From Sabethes cyaneus (taxonomy: Eukaryota > Arthropoda > Insecta > Diptera > Culicidae): a stretch of DNA of 64,000 bases. The notes beneath the pieces are model-generated. The model did not search any database and had not been told where the DNA came from. It saw only the letters and a list, made by a program, of their open reading frames with translations. The stretch spans positions 242,443,183-242,507,182 of the forward strand of contig NC_071355.1 of assembly GCF_943734655.1 (NCBI RefSeq). The letters run 5' to 3'. Position 1 is the first letter of the stretch. Every line of letters begins with the position of its first letter. Positions 59,956-64,000 of this stretch are shown one piece after another. A program made the translations under genes and the position numbers.

Positions 59956-62700
59956 TTCATACATAAATTAGAGGAGGGATTCGAACAAAAAACAGACACT
60001 TTCCGCGTCGTCTGCTGGGCGGCAATCTTTGTGGGATTAGGCGGCAGGGGTGACCTTTAAGTCATGATTTAGGTGTTAATTATCTGGTTGTACCTACCCG
60101 AAAAGTTCAGCTCAACACCGTCGGACAAAACCTCCAACAATACAGCTCTAGAAGAGCAAATGCTGTAATCTGTTTTACAGATTTTACTACAAGTTGGGCA
60201 GCTTTAGTTCCGTGTTGAATAATGCTGATCTTCTCTGGACGTTTGTCTTTATAATTCTACATTGAATTAAGATGAGAAACATTAATGTTAGTGTTATAGC
60301 CCTGTTGTTTAACTCCACGATTGAACTTTTCGCAGTCAACTTCGTTTCCGACACAAACTAATAATATGTGACTCATTACAGTTGTAAAAGTTACATTTTT
60401 CTCACTTTTTTTCTCGAGTGGACTCAAGACATTTATCTTCACACAAAGTAGGAACTTAGGAACAATTAAAACATCATTTGAAGTCGCAATGTACAGCACA
60501 TATTGGCCGGCCTGGCCGGGAGGGAAACTTTCTGTTTTACAGCTATTCTTAATTAAGCACACGTTATGATGGGTACTGCTGCGAGTAGTTCCCAGCAGCG
60601 GCCGGCTAAGCCGATACCCGTAGGTAATCTCTACGACCGACACCCAGTGAACCCAGCAGTGAATCTGTAATGCGAGACATTTTTCCTGCTCTTACCAAGA
60701 AACAACATCAAGCTCGGTCTATTCTTCCGGGATGGACATCAATGTGAAATGGAAGAACCGTTTCATTCCACCAACAACTGGTCAGCATTATTTAATTCAA
60801 TGATCGTGCAGATATCTGTGCTATTGCAAAAAAAAAAGAAAACCTTATTCTATTCAGTTCGCTGAATATTTCCATATGAGACCGGCTCATTTCAGACCGG
60901 TTCGTTCTTTTGTTATCAAATATCAACTCAACATTTATCTAATTCAAAACAAACTGCAATTACGAATGAATTCCGTGCTTCCTCCTCGTTGCTTACACAT
61001 GAATCACGAGATGGGCCCAGAGTGAGCAATCCACGAGCAGCAACAAGTTAAACAAAACCGAGAACATTTTCTTTTTTCCTGTGTAACAACGTCGATTTCA
61101 TAGTGTTTCGGATTCAGCATGGTGCACAGTGGCAGTGGCAGCACAGAGTAGAAATGGGGAGGAAAATCGTTCTTTTTCACTCGTTTGTTTCCCATTATTT
61201 GCTTATCAATTAAAACATCTTTGATTTGCTCTTGGTGGTCCAGGGCTCTACGAAAGAAAAGAGCGCGCTTGTTGGTGATAGGAAATGGAATGAGACCGGT
61301 GGTTGAGGGGGTGGGTGGGAGTTTGTTGTATGGAGACCGGAAATGTGCAACCGACCGGGCGCTTCTTTCGTGGTTTTGAGTTCTGCGGCCGGCAAAATAG
61401 GCAGCAGCAGCACCAGCAGAAAAAGTACTGTTAGTTGGCGAATCGTTGGAATTGTTTGTTTGTTCTTTGCCAGAGCTCAGTCATTTAGATTTTTGCCTCG
61501 TTTTTTTCCCTCTCATTAGTTAGTTGAAGGTGGAAGAAAAATTGTTTTCCCGACCCGCTCCAGTGATTCCGCCGCGCCTAAAGATGCAAACTAAACAATC
61601 TGTTTCCTAGTAAATTGCTTCTGCTGGATGTGGGAGCAAAACAATTTATTTTTTTTTTGTTTTGAGCGTCGTAGAACGTCTGGTAAAATCACGGAACAAA
61701 ATCATTAGGATTGGTGTTTCAGAGCGTTTGCCAATTTATAATGAATCGGACTGGTAGAAGTGGTCTGCACTGATCACAATAGACTTGGATTTCGAAATTT
61801 AAAATATGATTAGAAAGAGCGAAGATGATAGACCGTGGCTAATGGCGATAATTTTGGATGTCGTTTTCACATAATTTTCGCTGGATTCCGTCGCTATTGT
61901 GCCAAAAGGCAAAAGCCTTCAGTCATTGTGCTTGATTGTCTCAGAGGCGAACGCTTCGCCTGAAGCGGTTGTCACAAAGAGTAAATTAAATTTAGATCTC
62001 CGTTAGCTCATCATTGTAGGTCAACAAACTGCTGGAGATTGCTTCGTGATATAATCGATTGAAAAAGAAAAATCATTGGACAGTATAATTCTAAGCTGCT
62101 TTAAGCAAAATCATCTATAAAAGGTGATTAAAATTTTACTTTAGTTTTTAATTTTTGCGTTTTTCTCTTTGTGTCTTCAAAAGGATTTACATCATTCTTG
62201 TGTTTGTTTTCCTCGAAACCATCGTTTGAACGGGGAAACAAAATAAACATAAATTCTACATAAATACATAAATTCTTACATTTACATAAATTCTGTTTTA
62301 TTACTTTTTCACAATTAAAAATATGAGAAACATGGGTGAAATATATTACATGTTGCGCATCTATAATCATTGCAACTCTTCAGGAATACTTGCAAACATA
62401 GCAGCACTGTTATTACCATAGTAACCATTTCTGTAGTCATGAGTATCGTGCATGCACTAATTTATTTATCGACCGCTTTCATTTTGCTACCAATCTTGCC
62501 CATTGATGTAAGTCGCACTTTTCCAGCATAGAATTGGTTGGGTGATCCCTTGGTAACGGACTTTCCCACGAAAAATTAAAAAAAAGATCAATAATTCCAC
62601 TGCACGAAACTTTTGAGCAACAGCTAGAAAACAGGTCGCTACAAAAGTGATGTTGTGAGTGACAATTTATAGCAAGCTTTTGGGTTTTCTTGTCTTCAAC
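59956..62700. other. unassigned intergenic DNA
   Basis: GC-richer patches occur at 60480-60660 and 61230-61400 (G-rich, GGTTGAGGGGGTGGGTGGG). Open frames on either strand are unrecognised; the 128-codon minus frame at 60257-60643 has no ATG near its start. Confidence 0.25.
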
Positions 62701-62719
62701 TTGAATCGTTCTATTGTTT

Positions 62720-63312
62720 TACCATTCTTATACTGTTTTATTCTACTCTTCTTCTGGCTATCCCTTCTAGGTCAACCAAATGTAGCACGTAATAAGAGCT
62801 CCAGCTTAAGAGCTAATGCTGTGTTCTTGTTCTTTCCAGTCTATCCATCCGTCCCGCAATCATTCAGACTAAAAACAATCACGATTGAAATGCGGAAATT
62901 TGATCTAAACAGAAAACAGTTAGTTATCATCGGGGAATCGGGTGAACTGGCCCCACCGATATTCTGATGTTCTGAAATTAGTTGAGAACCTAACCGTCCC
63001 GTGCCGTGTCGTGATCGTGAAGAAATGTTATTGTAATATAATTTCATCGTTTTAATATACGAATCGTGTCTCACGTGTCCCTCGCTTGCCCTTGCCCGCA
63101 CGCGCGAGAACTCGGTCGGTCGGTGGCGGTGATGCAGCGGACTTTCGCTTGCTCTGCTCTAAACATCGAATGAGCGGGAAATCTGACGGAGCATAAAATT
63201 ACAACAAGAGCATTCGTGGGTCCGGGGGACAATCCAATGGAAACGTTGGAAACGGTGTGATTGGATGACTTTTCGTACAACAAAATGGAAAATCAGATAG
63301 CAGTAGAGCTTC
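62720..63312 (+). repeat. paralogous noncoding segment, copy 2
   Basis: It aligns in the same orientation with 48220-48810, about 14.5 kb upstream, with moderate identity overall and near identity in two blocks (63016-63078 and 63281-63300). Reading frames are not conserved. Confidence 0.75.
63016..63078 (+). promoter_or_regulatory. conserved block with CACGTG E-box, copy 2
   Basis: Partner of 48506-48568; it ends GAATCGTGTCTCACGTGT. Function unknown. Confidence 0.5.
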
Positions 63313-63354
63313 TGGGGTTTCTGGGGAGTTTGTACACAAAATTTTAATTTTAAA

Positions 63355-63560
63355 CAACACTCAAATATGGCGTTACAGTTCGATTTGGACTAGGATTTTA
63401 ATTTGGAGTTGGTCCTAAATGTGAAGTTTGGCTTGAACTTGGACCAGGAAGTGGCGCTGAGCTTACACTTGGAATTAAACACTTGCATTGGGACATGCTA
63501 ATGGACTTGAGCATGGATCTCTAACCGTGACCTGAAGGTCGAGTAATTTAATACCTGGAC
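63355..63560 (+). repeat. degenerate GGACTTG-type repeat
   Basis: TTTGGACTAGG, TTTGGAGTTGG, TTGAACTTGGACC, ACACTTGGAATT and ATGGACTTGAGC recur every 15-20 bp, similar in character to 25621-25830. Confidence 0.45.
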
Positions 63561-64000
63561 GCATTGGGTATTTTACTGCAACGCTCCTAGTGGTCGGACC
63601 TGGAATTATTTGGCAGCAGTTTGGTTTGAAATGTTTTCTCTGTCAGTGCTGAAGAGTTCATCACGATTAATTTTGTTTCAAAGAAGTTATACTTGAAAGA
63701 TATTTTTTGAAAAATTTGTGTTGTGTACTACCTATTATTAATTTAACAAATACTAGACTCTGACGTTCAAGGACCTGCATGGATTGCATTTATCGATCAA
63801 ACTACAATGTGAGTGAAGCTAGTTCAGGCTGCGACCCTAGTGGTCGATGGTTTTCTTGAAGAATTTTCTGCCAAAAGTCCTGTAACGTCCAAAGAAGCTG
63901 CCATGGCTTGTTCGGAGTCTGACGATAACCTGGAGGTTTAGTACTCGGTCCGTATGTGATGGTGCTATGAGCCTATGAGGGTACCCGGGAATACATTTTA
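63561..64000. other. unassigned
   Basis: GACCCTAGTGGTCG near 63835 echoes CTCCTAGTGGTCGG near 63583; no gene recognised up to the window edge. Confidence 0.25.

Noticed and set aside
60257..60643. 128-codon minus-strand frame
   Set aside because: Opens at GTG without a nearby ATG and matches nothing I recognise.

Overview
This window looks like AT-rich, gene-poor nuclear DNA from an insect, most likely a mosquito. The evidence is a decayed CYP6-type cytochrome P450, insect-type histone gene fragments with a histone 3' stem-loop, BEL/Pao, Jockey-like and other non-LTR retrotransposon fragments, a mariner transposase fossil resembling the mosquito DD37-type lineage, tRNA-derived SINEs and many TA-flanked small inverted-repeat elements. 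The genus cannot be fixed from the sequence alone. I found no intact protein-coding gene, no rRNA, no true tRNA and no CRISPR. The longest open frames are artefacts of pyrimidine-rich repeats.

Layout. 0-4 kb: two strand-asymmetric T-rich arrays flank a dispersed repeat and a row of histone fossils (H1, H2A, H2B, stem-loop). 4-6 kb: a foldback element and a BEL/Pao integrase remnant. 6-11 kb: mostly unassigned, with one small inverted-repeat element and two short T-rich arrays. 11.4-14 kb: a minus-strand non-LTR retrotransposon split by a SINE-like insertion with a 12-bp target duplication. 14-21 kb: small repeats and a GC-rich island near 18 kb. 21-25.8 kb: a large CTGCTACTTTT minisatellite, interrupted by a hammerhead-like repeat that is itself split by a TA-flanked DNA element. 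26-30.6 kb: unassigned, with exon- or promoter-like patches.

30.7-47.4 kb: a giant imperfect inverted repeat. The left arm is 30.67-35.43 kb and the right arm 38.93-47.43 kb. The right arm is longer because a roughly 2-kb (CA)n-bearing repeat and a 1.83-kb pogo-like transposon have inserted into it. The spacer holds a SINE and a GC-rich, exon-like stretch. 47.4-48 kb: BEL/Pao gag remnant.

48-64 kb: two copies of a roughly 600-bp noncoding segment (48.2 and 62.7 kb, same orientation, sharing a CACGTG-containing block) bracket a run of fossils: LINE RT, two short inverted-repeat elements, the CYP6 pseudogene, a Jockey RT with two nested DNA elements, a mariner transposase and a second LINE RT.

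The window therefore reads as a record of successive insertions rather than a working gene set. Any host gene present could contribute only untranslated exons or introns; candidate patches are marked at low confidence.
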